Positions 31,978 to 42,576 of a DNA stretch of 64,000 nt are shown one piece after another (the first letter of the stretch is position 1; every line of letters starts with the position of its first letter). Under the pieces are notes generated by a model. The model saw only the letters and a list, made by a program, of their open reading frames with translations. It was not told the DNA's origin and searched no databases. The DNA lies in contig NZ_JAKJPO010000004.1 in the NCBI RefSeq assembly GCF_021725675.1, forward strand, positions 248,001-312,000, in the 5' to 3' direction. Source of the stretch: Marilutibacter chinensis. GTDB lineage: Bacteria > Pseudomonadota > Gammaproteobacteria > Xanthomonadales > Xanthomonadaceae. A program made the position numbers and the translations under genes.

Positions 31978-33311
31978 CCGATCCTCCCGAGGGTAGGCTC
32001 CACGCGCGGCCTGAGCCGGCTGGTGCCGCGCGACGGCTTGTCGCCGGTTCGCAGCGGCGCGGCGGCCACGGGCGACGGCCCTGCGGCCGGCACAGGTGCC
32101 GATGCCGTCGCCGAGATCACCGGCGCCACCGCATCTTCGCCACGCAGGCGCGCGACCTGCCGCTGCGCGCGCTCCAGTTCGTAGGACACGCGCAGCAACA
32201 GTCCCATCGCCAGACAGGTCATCAGCACGCTCGATCCACCCGAGGAGATCAGCGGCAGGGTCAGCCCCTTGGTCGGCAGCAGACCGAGGTTCACGCCGAT
32301 CGAAACGAAGCTCTGCAGACCGATCCACAAAGCGACGCCGAACGCCAGATAGCCAGCGAAGTGGCGGCGCATCTCGACACATTGCAGGCCGATCCACAGC
32401 GCCCGCCCGACCAGCAGCGCATACAGGGCGATCACCGCGCAGACACCAACGAATCCGAGTTCCTCGGCGATGACGGCGAGGATGAAGTCCGTATGCGCTT
32501 CGGGCAGGTAGTACAGCTTCTGGATCGAACCGCCGAGCCCGACGCCGAACCATTCGCCGCGGCCGGCCGCCATCAGGGCGTTGGTCAGCTGGTAGCCGCT
32601 CCCGAACGGGTCCGCCCACGGGTCCATGAACGAGGTCAGGCGGCGCATCCGGTACGGCTCGGCGATGGCGACGATCGCCAGCAGCGGCAGTCCGACCAGC
32701 ACCGGCCCGAACATCCGCGGCATGTTCACGCCGCCGAGCACCAGCATGCCGGCGGTGATCGCCAGCAGCAGCGACGAGGAGCCGAAGTCGGGCTGCAGCA
32801 ACAGCAGCACGACCAGCACCGCGACCACCCCGATCGGCTTGAGCATCGCCATCCAGGTCGCGTTGACTTCGTCGCGGAAGCGCACCAGATAGCTGGCCAG
32901 CCAGATGATGAAGAACACCTTGACCGTCTCCACCACCTGGAAGTTGGACACGCCGAGGTTGATCCAGCGGTGCGCCCCCTTCACGCTCACGCCCAGCCCG
33001 GGCACGAACACCAGCAGCAGCATCACGAAGCAGCCGAGCAGCAGCAGGTGGTTGTAGCGCTCCACCGTCTTCAGCTCGGTCCGCATGGCCACCACCATCA
33101 GCGCCGCGCCTCCGGCCAGAAACATCAAGTGGCGACTGAAGTAGTGGTAGGGATTGCTGTCCTGGTAGAGCGAGCTGGAGCCGACCATCACCACGCCGAG
33201 CGACACCAGCGCCAGCACGACACCGACCAGCCACGGGTCGAAGCGACCGCTGATCTCGTCGATGCGGGTGGCCTGGCGGCTGCCGGGGCGGGTGGCGGCG
33301 TAGTCGCTCAT
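31974..33311 (-). CDS. ftsW: Peptidoglycan polymerase FtsW (SEDS family)
   Basis: 445 residues, about ten membrane helices ([65 protein letters not shown]). It works with FtsI to build septal wall. The last about 60 residues are a hydrophilic Ala/Pro/Arg-rich tail longer than in E. coli. It directly follows mraY; the murD gene usually found between them is absent. Confidence 0.97.
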   Translation of the reverse strand: MSDYAATRPGSRQATRIDEISGRFDPWLVGVVLALVSLGVVMVGSSSLYQDSNPYHYFSRHLMFLAGGAALMVVAMRTELKTVERYNHLLLLGCFVMLLLVFVPGLGVSVKGAHRWINLGVSNFQVVETVKVFFIIWLASYLVRFRDEVNATWMAMLKPIGVVAVLVVLLLLQPDFGSSSLLLAITAGMLVLGGVNMPRMFGPVLVGLPLLAIVAIAEPYRMRRLTSFMDPWADPFGSGYQLTNALMAAGRGEWFGVGLGGSIQKLYYLPEAHTDFILAVIAEELGFVGVCAVIALYALLVGRALWIGLQCVEMRRHFAGYLAFGVALWIGLQSFVSIGVNLGLLPTKGLTLPLISSGGSSVLMTCLAMGLLLRVSYELERAQRQVARLRGEDAVAPVISATASAPVPAAGPSPVAAAPLRTGDKPSRGTSRLRPRVEPTLGRIG

Positions 33312-34396
33312 CAGCGCACCTTCAGCGTCGCCAGGCCGACCAGGACCAGGATCACCGAGATGATCCAGAAGCGGACGATGACCCGCGGCTCGGGCCAGCC
33401 CTTCAATTCGAAATGGTGGTGGATCGGCGCCATCCGGAACACGCGCCTGCCGGTCAGCTTGAAGCTGGCGACCTGGATCATCACCGACAGCGTCTCGACC
33501 ACGAAGATGCCGCCCATCACCACCAGCACCAGTTCCTGGCGCACGATCACCGCGATCGTGCCGAGCACGGCACCGAGCGCCAGCGCACCGATATCGCCCA
33601 TGAACACCATCGCCGGATAGGTGTTGAACCACAGGAACCCGAGCCCCGCGCCGGCGATCGCCGCGCAGATGATCACCAGTTCTCCGGCGCCCGGGATCTG
33701 CGGGATCTGCAGGTACTGGGAGAACACCGCGTTGCCGGACGCGTAGGCGAACACGCCCAGCGCGCAGGCGACCAGGACGGTCGGCATGATCGCCAGCCCA
33801 TCGAGGCCATCGGTCAGGTTGACCGCGTTGGAGAATCCGACGATCCAGAAATACGCGATCGCGACGAAGGTGATGCCCACCAGCGGCAACGCGACGGCCT
33901 TGAAGAACGGGATATAGAAGGTCGTCGTCGCCGGCGCGTCGGCGGTGTAGAACAGGAACAGGCCGGCGCCGAGGCCGAACAGCGACTGCAGCAGGTACTT
34001 CCAGCGCGACTTCATCCCGTTCGGGTCGCGCTTGACGATCTTGATCCAATCGTCCCACCAGCCGATCCAGCCGAACGCGACCATCACGGCCAGCACCAGC
34101 CAGACGTAGCGGTTGCGCAGGTCGCCCCACAGCAGCACCGAGGCGAGCACGGTCAGCAGGATCAGTGCACCGCCCATGGTCGGGGTGCCGGCCTTGGAGA
34201 AGTGCGACTCCGGGCCGTCCTTGCGGATCGGCTGGCCGCCCTTGAGCTGGGCCAGCCGGCGGATCACCGTCGGCCCCCACCACAGCGACAGCGCGAGCGA
34301 GGTCAGTGCGGCGAGGATGCCGCGGAAGGTGAGATAGCCGAACAGGCCGAATACGCTCTGCAGCTGTTCGAGCCAGCGGGCGAGTTCAAGCAGCAT
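33311..34396 (-). CDS. mraY: Phospho-MurNAc-pentapeptide transferase MraY
   Basis: 361 residues, ten-helix membrane enzyme. Motifs [20 protein letters not shown], the catalytic Asp pair in [24 protein letters not shown] and [12 protein letters not shown] are all present. It forms lipid I from UDP-MurNAc-pentapeptide and undecaprenyl phosphate. The ATG at 34396, matching the usual MLLxLA start, is chosen over an upstream start at 34432; it overlaps murF by 11 bp. Confidence 0.98.
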   Translation of the reverse strand: MLLELARWLEQLQSVFGLFGYLTFRGILAALTSLALSLWWGPTVIRRLAQLKGGQPIRKDGPESHFSKAGTPTMGGALILLTVLASVLLWGDLRNRYVWLVLAVMVAFGWIGWWDDWIKIVKRDPNGMKSRWKYLLQSLFGLGAGLFLFYTADAPATTTFYIPFFKAVALPLVGITFVAIAYFWIVGFSNAVNLTDGLDGLAIMPTVLVACALGVFAYASGNAVFSQYLQIPQIPGAGELVIICAAIAGAGLGFLWFNTYPAMVFMGDIGALALGAVLGTIAVIVRQELVLVVMGGIFVVETLSVMIQVASFKLTGRRVFRMAPIHHHFELKGWPEPRVIVRFWIISVILVLVGLATLKVR

Positions 34397-35807
34397 GCGG
34401 CCCCCCTTGGTCGTCTGTGGTCGGGGCGCCATCGCCGCCGGGATTGTCTGCAGCCAGCAGCGCGGTCACGATCCGGTCCATCGCGCTGCCGCGCGAGCCC
34501 TTCACCAGCACCCGAACGTTGCCGGCATCGGCGCCGGCGAGCGCGTCGCGCAGCGTCGCGGCCAAGGCATCGTGGCTGTCGAAGACCCGGCCGCCATCGC
34601 CGAACGCCCCGGCTGCGCAAGCGCTCAGCGGCCCCAGCGCGAACAACCGGCGCAGGCCGGCGGTGCGAGCGCGGCGGCCGACCTCGGCGTGCAGGGCCTC
34701 CGCGTCGGTCCCCATCTCGCGCATGTCGCCGAGCACCAGCCAGCCCTCGCCGCCCATTGCGGCCAGGGTGTCGATCGCGGTCGCGGCCGAACCCGGGTTG
34801 GCGTTGTAGCTGTCGTCGATCAGCACCGCGCCGTTGCCCAGCCGATGCGACACCAGCCGCCCGGCGACCGGCTCCGCCTCGCCGAGACCGGCGGCGATCG
34901 TCGCCAGGTCGGCACCCGCGCCCAGCGCCAGCGATGCCGCCGCCAGCGCATTGCCGACGTTGTGGCGTCCCGGCATCGCGAGGGATACCTCCGCTTCGCC
35001 CAGTGGCGTGACCAGGACGAACCGGGATCCGCCTTCGCGCAGCTGGACGTCGCGCGCGCTGACGTCGGCGCTGGCCTCCAGGCCGAAACGGATCAGTCGC
35101 CGGCCATGCGCGCGCTCGGCGAAGAACGGCGCGAACGCATCGTCCGCGTTGATCACCGCGACACCGCCCGCAGGCAATGCGTCGTAGATCGCCGCCTTGG
35201 TATCGGCGATCCCGAGCAGGCTGCCCATCCGTTCCATGTGCGCGGGGGCGATGTTGTTGACCAGTGCCACGTCCGGCGGCGCGATCCGGGTCAGGTAGGC
35301 GATGTCGCCCGGCTTGCCGGCACCCATCTCGTAGATCGCGACTGCGGCGTCCTCGGGTGCCTCGAGCACCGCCAGCGGCAGGCCGATCTCGTTGTTGCGG
35401 TTGCCCGGGGTCGCATAGGTCGTGGTGGCGCGTTGCATGATCGAGGCCAGCAACGTCTTGACGCTGGTCTTGCCGTTGCTGCCGGTGATGGCGACGACGG
35501 TGGTACGACGCTCGCGCTGCATCGCCGCGGCAAGATCGGCCAACGCGCGCTCGGTGTCGGCCACCACCACCTGCGGCAGCGCACGGTCGATCTCGCGCGA
35601 CACCAGCGCCGCGATCACGCCACCCTCGGCCGCCGCTGCGACGTGGTCGTGGCCATCGAAGCGCTCGCCGCGGATCGCGACGAACAGCGCGGCGCCGCCG
35701 GGCGGCAGGCGACGGGAATCGGTGGCGACCACATCGACCACCCGCTCCTCGCCGTGCAGGCGACCGCCGGTCATGCGCGCGATCTCGGACAGGTGCAGCG
35801 GTCTCAT
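34386..35807 (-). CDS. murF: UDP-MurNAc-tripeptide--D-Ala-D-Ala ligase MurF
   Basis: 473 residues. Mur ligase with ATP loop [14 protein letters not shown], the central [16 protein letters not shown] and C-terminal [12 protein letters not shown]. It attaches D-Ala-D-Ala made by the DdlB in the same cluster. It overlaps murE by 4 bp and mraY by 11 bp. Confidence 0.98.
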   Translation of the reverse strand: MRPLHLSEIARMTGGRLHGEERVVDVVATDSRRLPPGGAALFVAIRGERFDGHDHVAAAAEGGVIAALVSREIDRALPQVVVADTERALADLAAAMQRERRTTVVAITGSNGKTSVKTLLASIMQRATTTYATPGNRNNEIGLPLAVLEAPEDAAVAIYEMGAGKPGDIAYLTRIAPPDVALVNNIAPAHMERMGSLLGIADTKAAIYDALPAGGVAVINADDAFAPFFAERAHGRRLIRFGLEASADVSARDVQLREGGSRFVLVTPLGEAEVSLAMPGRHNVGNALAAASLALGAGADLATIAAGLGEAEPVAGRLVSHRLGNGAVLIDDSYNANPGSAATAIDTLAAMGGEGWLVLGDMREMGTDAEALHAEVGRRARTAGLRRLFALGPLSACAAGAFGDGGRVFDSHDALAATLRDALAGADAGNVRVLVKGSRGSAMDRIVTALLAADNPGGDGAPTTDDQGGPHAA

Positions 35808-37288
35808 GCCTCCACCCCCAGCGCCGCGCGCGCGACTTCGGTGTCATCGAATGGATGGCGCACGCCGCCGATCTCCTGGTAGGGCTCGTGCCCCTTGCCG
35901 GCGATCAGCACGATGTCGTCCGGCCCTGCCGCACCGATCGCGCGCCCGATCGCGGCGCGACGATCGCGCTCGACGACGACGGAGTCGGTGGTCTCGAAGC
36001 CGGCGATGATGTCGGCGACGATCGCGTCGCCGTCCTCGCCGCGCGGGTTGTCGTCGGTGACGATCACCGCGTCGGCCAGCCGCCGTGCGATCGCGGCCAT
36101 CTGCGGGCGCTTTCCGCAGTCCCGCTCGCCGCCGCAGCCGAATACGCAGATCACCCGTGCCGCCGCATGCGCGCGCACCGATTCCAGCGCCTGCTCCAGC
36201 GCGTCCGGCGTATGCGCGTAATCGATCACGACCAGCGGAAGCGTGCCGTCGCCGCCGAGGCGGTTCATCCTGCCGTGGATCGGCTGCAGCCGGCTGAGGA
36301 CCCGCGCGATCTCCGCCGGCGCGTGACCCAGTGCCGACAGCGCTCCGGCGACCGCCAGCAGATTGTCGACGTTGAAGCGGCCCAGCAGCGCCGACTCCAC
36401 GGGATGGCACTCGCCATCGATCTCCAGTTCGAACAGCAGGCCGCGCGCATCCAGCCGCAGCTGCCCCGCCCGCACGGTCGCGCCGGGAGTGCCCCGCGAG
36501 CTGCAGGTGAGCACGCGCAGGCCCGGATCGAGCGATCCGGCCAGTTCGCGGCCGAAACCATCGTCGATGTTGACCACCGCCGCCTTCAATCCCGGCCATG
36601 CGAACAGGCGCGCCTTGGCCGCGCCGTAGCGCGCCATGTCGCCGTGATAGTCGAGGTGGTCGCGGGTGAGATTGGTGAACACGCCGACATCGAAGTGCAC
36701 GCCATCGGCGCGTCCCTGGTCGAGCGCATGCGAGCTGACTTCCATCGCCAGTGCGTCGGCGCCCTGCGCGTGCAGGTCGGCGATCAGCGCATGCAGTCGC
36801 AGCACCAGCGGCGTGGTGAAGCCGGTCGCGACCGCCTGCCCGTACAGGCCGGCGCCGAGCGTACCGATCGTGCCGCTGGTGGTGTCGAGCAGCGACCAGG
36901 CCTGCGCCAGCAGCTGCACGGTCGAGGTCTTGCCGTTGGTACCGGTCACGCCGACGACATCCATCTGCGCACTGACCCGACCGTAGAAGAGGTCACCCAT
37001 CTCGCCCAGGCGCGCGCGCAGCCCGGGCACAGCGATCGCATCGGGCGGCGCCGGGATGTCGTCGGGCGCGGGCGGCTCGAACAGGATCGCCGCCGCGCCC
37101 CTGGCACGGACGTCGTCGGCGAACTTCAGGCCATGGGTGCCGAACCCGCCGATCGCGACGAACGCATCCCCGGCCTGCAGCTCGCGGCTGTCCATCACCA
37201 GGCCGCCGATCGCGAGATCGGCCGGCACGGACGGCACGTCCGGCAACAGCTCGGCCAGACGCATCCGCGGGCGGGCGAACGCGCTCAT
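35804..37288 (-). CDS. murE: UDP-MurNAc-L-Ala-D-Glu--meso-DAP ligase MurE
   Basis: 494 residues. ATP loop [27 protein letters not shown], and the diaminopimelate-specificity motif DNPR ([12 protein letters not shown]), so the stem carries meso-DAP. It ends in [10 protein letters not shown]. It overlaps ftsI and murF by 4 bp each. Confidence 0.98.
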   Translation of the reverse strand: MSAFARPRMRLAELLPDVPSVPADLAIGGLVMDSRELQAGDAFVAIGGFGTHGLKFADDVRARGAAAILFEPPAPDDIPAPPDAIAVPGLRARLGEMGDLFYGRVSAQMDVVGVTGTNGKTSTVQLLAQAWSLLDTTSGTIGTLGAGLYGQAVATGFTTPLVLRLHALIADLHAQGADALAMEVSSHALDQGRADGVHFDVGVFTNLTRDHLDYHGDMARYGAAKARLFAWPGLKAAVVNIDDGFGRELAGSLDPGLRVLTCSSRGTPGATVRAGQLRLDARGLLFELEIDGECHPVESALLGRFNVDNLLAVAGALSALGHAPAEIARVLSRLQPIHGRMNRLGGDGTLPLVVIDYAHTPDALEQALESVRAHAAARVICVFGCGGERDCGKRPQMAAIARRLADAVIVTDDNPRGEDGDAIVADIIAGFETTDSVVVERDRRAAIGRAIGAAGPDDIVLIAGKGHEPYQEIGGVRHPFDDTEVARAALGVEA

Positions 37289-39171
37289 CGTGCGCCCCCC
37301 GGCGCGGGCGCCTGCGCGGCCAGCGCCGCCGCCGGACCCGCGGGAGTCGGCGACAGGCCTTCGGCCGTGCGCCGCTTCGCCTCCTCGGCGGCCTGCGCGG
37401 CGAGCCAGGTATCGATGTCGTCCGGCGGCACGTCCATCAGCCGCAGCGCGCCGTCCATCACCGTCTTGAACATCGGCGCCGACACGAAGCCGCCGTAATA
37501 GCCCTTGGCCGGATCCGGGTCGTCGATCACCACCACCATCGAAAAGCGCGGGTTCTCCACCGGCACCACTCCGGCGAAGAACGAGATGTAGCGGCGCGAG
37601 TAGCCACCGCTGCTGTTGAACTTGCGCGCGGTGCCGGTCTTGCCGGCGACGTGGTAGCCGAGGATCGCCGCCTGGGTCGCGGTGCCGCCGGGTTCGGTCA
37701 CGGTCTGCATCATCCGCATGACCTGGCGGGCGATGCGCGGGTCGAGCACCTGCTCGGACGGGTTGCGCTGGCCCTTGACGAAGGTCGGGGCGATCAGCTT
37801 GCCGCCATTGCCCAGCGCCGCGTAGGCGGCGGCGATCTGCAGCGGCGTCGCCGACAGCCCGTAACCGTAGGACATGGTCTGCTTGGTGGTGCCGCTCCAG
37901 CGCGCCGGTGGCGTCAGCACGCCGGAGGACTCGCCGGGAAACCCGCTGCGGGTGCTGCGGCCGTAGCCCATCCGCCGCAGGAACTCGTAGAAGGTCTGGT
38001 CGGGCAACCGGTGCACGATCTTGGAGACGCCGACGTTGGAGCTCTTGCGGATGATCCCGGTGGTATCCAGCACGCCGTAGTTGCGGAAGTCGCTGGTGCG
38101 GAACCGGCCGTTCGGCATCCAGCCCGGGCTGGTGTCGATCACCGTCGTCGGCGTGATCGCCCCCGCCTCCAGCGCGGCGGCCACGGTCAGCGGCTTCATC
38201 GTCGAGCCGGGCTCGATCACGTCGGTCACGGCGCGGTTGCGACGCGCATCGGACGGCTGCCCGCCCAGCGCATTCGGGTTGTAGGTCGGCAGATTGGCCA
38301 TCGCCAGTATCTCGCCGGTGGCGACATCCAGGACCACCGCCGATCCGCTGCTGGCGCCGGTGCGCTCCAGGGTCGCGCGCAGCTCGCGGAAGGTCAGGTA
38401 CTGGATCCGGCGGTCGATGGTCAGGGTCAGCTCGTGGCCGGGCTGGGCGGCATCGATCAGCTCGACGTTCTCGACGATGCGGCCACGGCTGTCGCGGATC
38501 ACCCGCTTGCTGCCCGGGGCACCGCGCAGCCAGTCGTCGAACGCGAGTTCGAGGCCTTCCTGGCCACGGTCGTCGATGTTGGTGAAGCCCAGCACGTGGG
38601 CGAGCGCCTCGCCCTGCGGGTAGAAGCGGCGGAACTCGCGCTGCGAATACACGCCCGGGATGTTGTGCGACAGGATCGCGCGGGCCTGATCGGGATTGAT
38701 CCGGCGCTTGAGATACATGAACTCGCGCGACGCGCGCTGGGTCAGCTTGCGGGTCAGCTCGTCGGCCGGAACGCCGAGCACCGCCGCCAGTTCCGGGATG
38801 CGCTCGGGCGCCTTCAGCAGCTCCTGCGGGTTGCCCCAGACCGACTCGACCGGCGTCGACACCGCCAGCGGCTCGCCGTTGCGGTCGGTGATCATGCCGC
38901 GCGAGGTCGGGATCTCGATCTCGCGCAGGATCCGCTCATCGCCCTGGCGGCGGTAGAAGTCGGCATTGACGATCTGCAGGGTGAACGCGCGCGCGACCAG
39001 CGCCAGCGAGCACAGGCCGAGCACGCCGCCGACCAGGAACAGGCGGTTGCGTGGGTTGTAGCGGGCGCGGTTGCGTGGCTTGCCCTGTGCCGGGCGGGCA
39101 CTCAGCAGCTCGCCGAGGCGTTCGCGTACCGTCGTGCGCATGTTCGAACCGGGACGGCGGCGCGGGCTCAT
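37285..39171 (-). CDS. ftsI: Septal transpeptidase FtsI (PBP3)
   Basis: 628 residues. Cytoplasmic tail, one membrane helix (about 44-65), a pedestal domain, then a class B penicillin-binding domain with EPGSTMKP (active Ser), KSSNVGVSK and AGKTGTARK. It crosslinks septal peptidoglycan with FtsW. A C-terminal Ala/Pro-rich extension follows. An internal ATG ([10 protein letters not shown], 10 residues in) is a possible alternative start. It overlaps ftsL and murE by 4 bp each. Confidence 0.98.
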   Translation of the reverse strand: MSPRRRPGSNMRTTVRERLGELLSARPAQGKPRNRARYNPRNRLFLVGGVLGLCSLALVARAFTLQIVNADFYRRQGDERILREIEIPTSRGMITDRNGEPLAVSTPVESVWGNPQELLKAPERIPELAAVLGVPADELTRKLTQRASREFMYLKRRINPDQARAILSHNIPGVYSQREFRRFYPQGEALAHVLGFTNIDDRGQEGLELAFDDWLRGAPGSKRVIRDSRGRIVENVELIDAAQPGHELTLTIDRRIQYLTFRELRATLERTGASSGSAVVLDVATGEILAMANLPTYNPNALGGQPSDARRNRAVTDVIEPGSTMKPLTVAAALEAGAITPTTVIDTSPGWMPNGRFRTSDFRNYGVLDTTGIIRKSSNVGVSKIVHRLPDQTFYEFLRRMGYGRSTRSGFPGESSGVLTPPARWSGTTKQTMSYGYGLSATPLQIAAAYAALGNGGKLIAPTFVKGQRNPSEQVLDPRIARQVMRMMQTVTEPGGTATQAAILGYHVAGKTGTARKFNSSGGYSRRYISFFAGVVPVENPRFSMVVVIDDPDPAKGYYGGFVSAPMFKTVMDGALRLMDVPPDDIDTWLAAQAAEEAKRRTAEGLSPTPAGPAAALAAQAPAPGGAR

Positions 39172-39434
39172 GGACGCACCACCACGATCTCGTCGCCTTC
39201 CGGGAACTTCATGCCGAGCCGGTCGCGTGCGACCTGGTCGATGCGGTTGCTCTCCGCCCAGGTCGCCTGCTCGAGCTGCAACCGGCCGAACTCGATGTCG
39301 AGTTCGTCACGCGCCTTCTCCAGCCGGGTCAGCTGTACGAACAGCTGACGATGCTGGTGCCGCGCATGGACCACCGCCAGCGCGCTGACGAGATTGGCGG
39401 CGACCAGCACGACGAGGGCAAGGCGCAGGGTCAT
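39168..39434 (-). CDS. ftsL: Cell division protein FtsL
   Basis: 88 residues. A single N-terminal membrane helix ([20 protein letters not shown]) followed by a periplasmic coiled coil ([20 protein letters not shown]), the standard FtsL layout. It forms the FtsQLB complex. The ATG at 39434 overlaps the rsmH stop by 4 bp. Confidence 0.93.
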   Translation of the reverse strand: MTLRLALVVLVAANLVSALAVVHARHQHRQLFVQLTRLEKARDELDIEFGRLQLEQATWAESNRIDQVARDRLGMKFPEGDEIVVVRP

Positions 39435-40429
39435 GCAGGGCCTCCCGCGGAGGCCGCGATGGGCCCCGAAGGACCAAGCTTCTCCGCGATGCGCAGCACC
39501 GCGCTGCGCGCGCGCGGATTGCGGTCGAGCTCGGCGGCATCGGCCTTGATCGCCGAACCGATCGCCCGCAGCCGCGGAGTGAACGCGACCTCGACCGGCA
39601 TCCGCCGGTTGGCCGGCGGCGCCTTGCTGTGGCGGGCGATGAACTGCTTGACGACGCGGTCCTCCAGCGAGTGGAAGCTGATCACCGCCAGTCGTCCGCC
39701 CGGCTTCAATCGTGCCAGCGCACTGTCGAGCCCGGCTTCCAGATCGGCCAGCTCGCGGTTGATGTGGATGCGGATCGCCTGGAAGCTGCGGGTCGCCGGA
39801 TGGATCCGGCCCTTGTCGGACCGGCCCCTGTCGGATCTGCCGTCGCCGCGCGGCATCGTCCTGGCGATCAGATCCGCCAGCTGGGCGGTGCGGGTCAACG
39901 GGTTGCGCTCGCGCTCGGCGACGATCGCGCGCGCGATCCGGCGGCTCATCCGCTCCTCGCCGTAAGTCCACAGCACGTCGGCGATCTCGCGCTCGTCGGC
40001 ACGCGCCAGCCACTCGGCCGCGCTCTCGCCGCTGTCCGGGTCCATCCGCATGTCGAGCGGACCGTCCTTGCCGAAGCTGAAACCGCGCTCGGCGACATCC
40101 AGCTGCGGAGAGGACACGCCAAGGTCGAACAGCACGCCGTCGAGACCGGCGGCGGCGTCCCAGTCGGCGAGCGCGGCGAAGCTGCCGCGCAGGATCGACA
40201 CGCGCGGATCGCCGCCGAACTCGCGTTCGGCCACCGCAATCGCTTCGGGATCCTTGTCCATCAGCAGCAGCCGGCCTCCGGGGCCGAGTTGTCCGAGCAC
40301 CCCGCGCGCATGACCGCCGCGCCCGAACGTGCCATCCAGGTAGGTTCCGTCCCCGACCACGCGCAGGCCCTCCAGCACCTGTGCGTACATCACGGGGAGG
40401 TGGCCGGATGGCGCCGATGCGCGCTCCAT
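39431..40429 (-). CDS. rsmH: 16S rRNA m4C1402 methyltransferase RsmH (MraW)
   Basis: 332 residues. [16 protein letters not shown] site [28 protein letters not shown] and [12 protein letters not shown] are diagnostic. The ATG at 40429 is preferred because GAGGGG lies 4-5 bp upstream; a GTG at 40444 overlapping the mraZ stop is the alternative. Residues about 200-215 hold a short charged [14 protein letters not shown] repeat not typical of the family. Confidence 0.97.
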   Translation of the reverse strand: MERASAPSGHLPVMYAQVLEGLRVVGDGTYLDGTFGRGGHARGVLGQLGPGGRLLLMDKDPEAIAVAEREFGGDPRVSILRGSFAALADWDAAAGLDGVLFDLGVSSPQLDVAERGFSFGKDGPLDMRMDPDSGESAAEWLARADEREIADVLWTYGEERMSRRIARAIVAERERNPLTRTAQLADLIARTMPRGDGRSDRGRSDKGRIHPATRSFQAIRIHINRELADLEAGLDSALARLKPGGRLAVISFHSLEDRVVKQFIARHSKAPPANRRMPVEVAFTPRLRAIGSAIKADAAELDRNPRARSAVLRIAEKLGPSGPIAASAGGPA

Positions 40430-40440
40430 GCCACCCCTCG

Positions 40441-40887
40441 TCACAGCTGCAGATCGAGCAGCTCTTCGCTCAGATCCTCGTCAGACACCGTCTGCTGGAT
40501 CTGCGCGTGATGCGCCTGCTCGCTCCACAGCTCGAATTTGTCGCCCATGCCCAGGAGCACGGCCCTGCGCTCGATGCCAACCGCGGCGCGATGGCTCGCC
40601 GGCACGGTGATGCGGCCATTGCCGTCGAGCTCGACGTGGGTCGCCGCGCCGACCAGCTTCAGCTGCATCGCACGGTTGACCTTCTTGACCCTGGGCAGGG
40701 CATTGACCTGGTCGCGCACGCGCTCCCAGACCGCCAGCGGGTACAGGTACAGCGAACCGGACTCGAAGGGGTTGTAGGTGATCACCAGCCGATTGCCGCA
40801 CTCGGACGCGACCAGGTCGCGGTAGGCGGTGGGCACCGCCAGCCGGCCCTTGTCGTCGATCGTGATGGCGGTCTCGCCCTGGAACAT
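40441..40887 (-). CDS. mraZ: Transcriptional regulator MraZ
   Basis: 148 residues. Two AbrB-like SpoVT half-domains, each with the MraZ signature ([13 protein letters not shown] and [13 protein letters not shown]). It is the first gene of the dcw cluster and a known repressor or activator of it that binds repeated GTGGG-type boxes, which are present upstream here at 40962-41006. Confidence 0.97.
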   Translation of the reverse strand: MFQGETAITIDDKGRLAVPTAYRDLVASECGNRLVITYNPFESGSLYLYPLAVWERVRDQVNALPRVKKVNRAMQLKLVGAATHVELDGNGRITVPASHRAAVGIERRAVLLGMGDKFELWSEQAHHAQIQQTVSDEDLSEELLDLQL

Positions 40888-40940
40888 GGGTCACCTGTTG
40901 GAAGCCCGCCTCTGCGGGCGGGTCTGCCTGTCGATGGAAA

Positions 40941-40955
40941 CGTTCGATACGAACG
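40941..40955. promoter_or_regulatory. 15-bp palindrome in the mraZ leader
   Basis: CGTTCG-ATA-CGAACG is a perfect inverted repeat 53-67 bp before the mraZ ATG, between it and the MraZ-type boxes. A GC hairpin (CCCGC...GCGGG, about 40906-40921) lies closer to the start. It could be an operator or leader structure; no factor can be named. Confidence 0.4.
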
Positions 40956-40961
40956 CATCCG

Positions 40962-41006
40962 GCCACGAAAAACCACAAAAAACCCGGTTTTCCCTCGGAT
41001 GACCAC
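40962..41006 (-). promoter_or_regulatory. Five MraZ-type boxes at 10-bp spacing
   Basis: Read on the mraZ strand: GTGGT, GAGGG, CGGGT, GTGGT and GTGGC, each followed by five bases, so the period is exactly 10 bp (boxes end at 41006, 40996, 40986, 40976 and 40966). MraZ is known to bind direct GTGGG/TGGGN repeats separated by 5 bp upstream of its own gene. The two inner boxes are weak matches. Confidence 0.65.
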
Positions 41007-41316
41007 CTTAGGCACGCCCCACAGGGTTGTCAACAACTTTTCGGGGCAAATTTCACCAAGCACATCAATAGCTTAAGCGAAACTTCAGAGACTTGTTCAA
41101 GACTTATCCACTAAGTCTTGTTTCGTCTCATCTTTTGAGACGCAACCGTCTACCGACCACATGTGAAGGGCGGTTCAGCCAGACGAGCCGCAGCCCCTCC
41201 CGCCGGTCCGGCAGCGTGGCTGATGCCGCATCGCAGCACGCCCTCTGAGCGATCCCATCCGACGCCAGGCATCGATCGCGCTCCCCGGCCAGCCCCCGTC
41301 GCCCTACAGCGGCGCG
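41007..41316. other. A/T-rich dcw upstream region with two palindromes
   Basis: No gene seen. It holds AAGACTTA-TCCAC-TAAGTCTT (41099-41119), whose centre reads TTATCCAC-T, 8 of 9 to the DnaA box TTATCCACA, and GTCTCA-TCTTT-TGAGAC (41125-41141). The dcw promoter should lie in the 41007-41095 A/T-rich part; I cannot fix -35/-10 boxes with confidence. Confidence 0.45.
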
Positions 41317-41941
41317 ATGGACACCCTCACCTACCGGCAGCTCCTGGCGCGGGCGCGACGGCTGGCCCGCTCGGGAACGGATGCCGAGGACCTGGTCCAG
41401 GAAACCCTGATCGCCGCGCTGCAGACCGGGCGCGAGGAACGGCCGTGGTTATATGGCGTCCTGCGCAGGCGGCGCTGCAGGCCCGGGGCGCGGCGGGGAG
41501 GTGCCGGCGAGAGTGATCGACGACGCCGGTCGAAGCGGGCACGACCAGCGCTAATGAAGTCATTCCGGCAACCCACCGCGCTGCAGTACGGCGGCGTGCT
41601 GAACGAGTTGCCGCCCGCGGGTGGCCGGGCCGCCCCGCGCTTGCCGCGCACGGACTGGCGCCGGACGAGATCCGCTGGCTGTCGGGGCCGTCACCGGGGG
41701 CGTTCCAGCAACGTCCGGCTTCGATCCGCCGCAGCCGGGGTACGGGCGCGACGGCGATCCATGACGAAGCACTCGCCCTGGCCTGTCTGCGCGAACCCGC
41801 CCGCGGCGCCGACCTCGGTTCGGCCGGATCCGCCGGGCGCTGAAGGCGGTTATACAGAGCGATGGCAGCCCGGGCGGCCACGACGCGGGCGGGCGTGTGC
41901 CCAGCCTCTACCAGCCACCGGGAATGCCGCGCCGCCACTGA
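41317..41941 (+). pseudogene. Degenerate ECF-type sigma-70 factor
   Basis: Starts MDTLTYRQLLARARRLARSG, with TDAEDLVQETLIAAL (sigma region 2) and PWLYGVLRR in the first frame (41317 to about 41465). Homology-like text then jumps: QAALQARGAA in another frame, VLNELPPA back in the first, ALAAHGLAPDEIRWLSGPSP (region 4-like) from 41622, and RFGRIRRALKAVIQSDG in the third frame from 41816, ending at 41941. At least three frameshifts are needed, so the gene is inactivated. It looks like a sigma factor in the vertical DNA between mraZ and rnpB, not a recent insertion. Confidence 0.6.
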
Positions 41942-42110
41942 CACACCGCCGAATCCGCCCCGCCCGCTGCCCGGGGCGGCCCGCATCAGGAGGGGGCCCG
42001 GACGCATGGCGCCCGGGCCGTGCGGTGCAATGCACCGCACGTTCGCGCGCGAGGCACGAACGGCATGGCCCTAGTCCCAGCGGGCTGATGCCTGCAGGAA
42101 GATAAGGGCG
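41942..42110. other. Gap downstream of rnpB
   Basis: 169 bp with nothing recognisable; no clear terminator for the leftward rnpB transcript. Confidence 0.4.
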
Positions 42111-42547
42111 GAGCCGGCCGATAAGCCGGGTTCTGTCGTGGACAGTCATTCCTCTAGGCGCATCGTCGCCGATACGCTCGAGCAACCTACCCGGAGACAC
42201 CGCGGGCCGCGGCATTGTCTCCCTATTTGGTCTTGCTCCCGGTGGGGTTTGCCGTGCCGGTCCGTTGCCGGACTCGCGGTGCGCTCTTACCGCACCGTTT
42301 CACCCTTGCCACGCATCCCGCCACCCCTCTATCGCCGCGTATCCTTCCGGATACGGACCTGGGCCATCGCGCGCTTCGCGCGCGATGGCAGATCCGGCGA
42401 TACAGGGGTGGCGGGACCGTTCGGCGGTCTGCTCTCTGTTGCACTTTCCGTCGGCTCGCGCCGCCCAGGCGTTACCTGGCACCGTGCCCTGTGGAGCCCG
42501 GACTTTCCTCGGCATCCTTCCGGATGACGCGACTGCCTGGCCGACTC
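42111..42547 (-). ncRNA. rnpB: RNase P RNA, bacterial type A
   Basis: Conserved blocks read on the minus strand: GAGGAAAGTCCGGGCTCC near the 5' end, CAACAGAGAGCAGACCGCC-like P10/P11 text, GGTAAGGGTGAAACGGTGCG, and 3'-terminal ACAGAACCCGGCTTATCGGC. GAGTCGGCC (5' end) pairs with GGCCGGCTC (3' end) to form P1, which sets the limits. It cleaves tRNA 5' leaders with RnpA. At about 437 nt it is longer than the usual 375-400; the excess lies at 42317-42415, where 21-nt arms enclose two extra hairpins. Confidence 0.95.
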
Positions 42548-42576
42548 CGCACGCGCATTGTCGCATAGCCGTCCTG

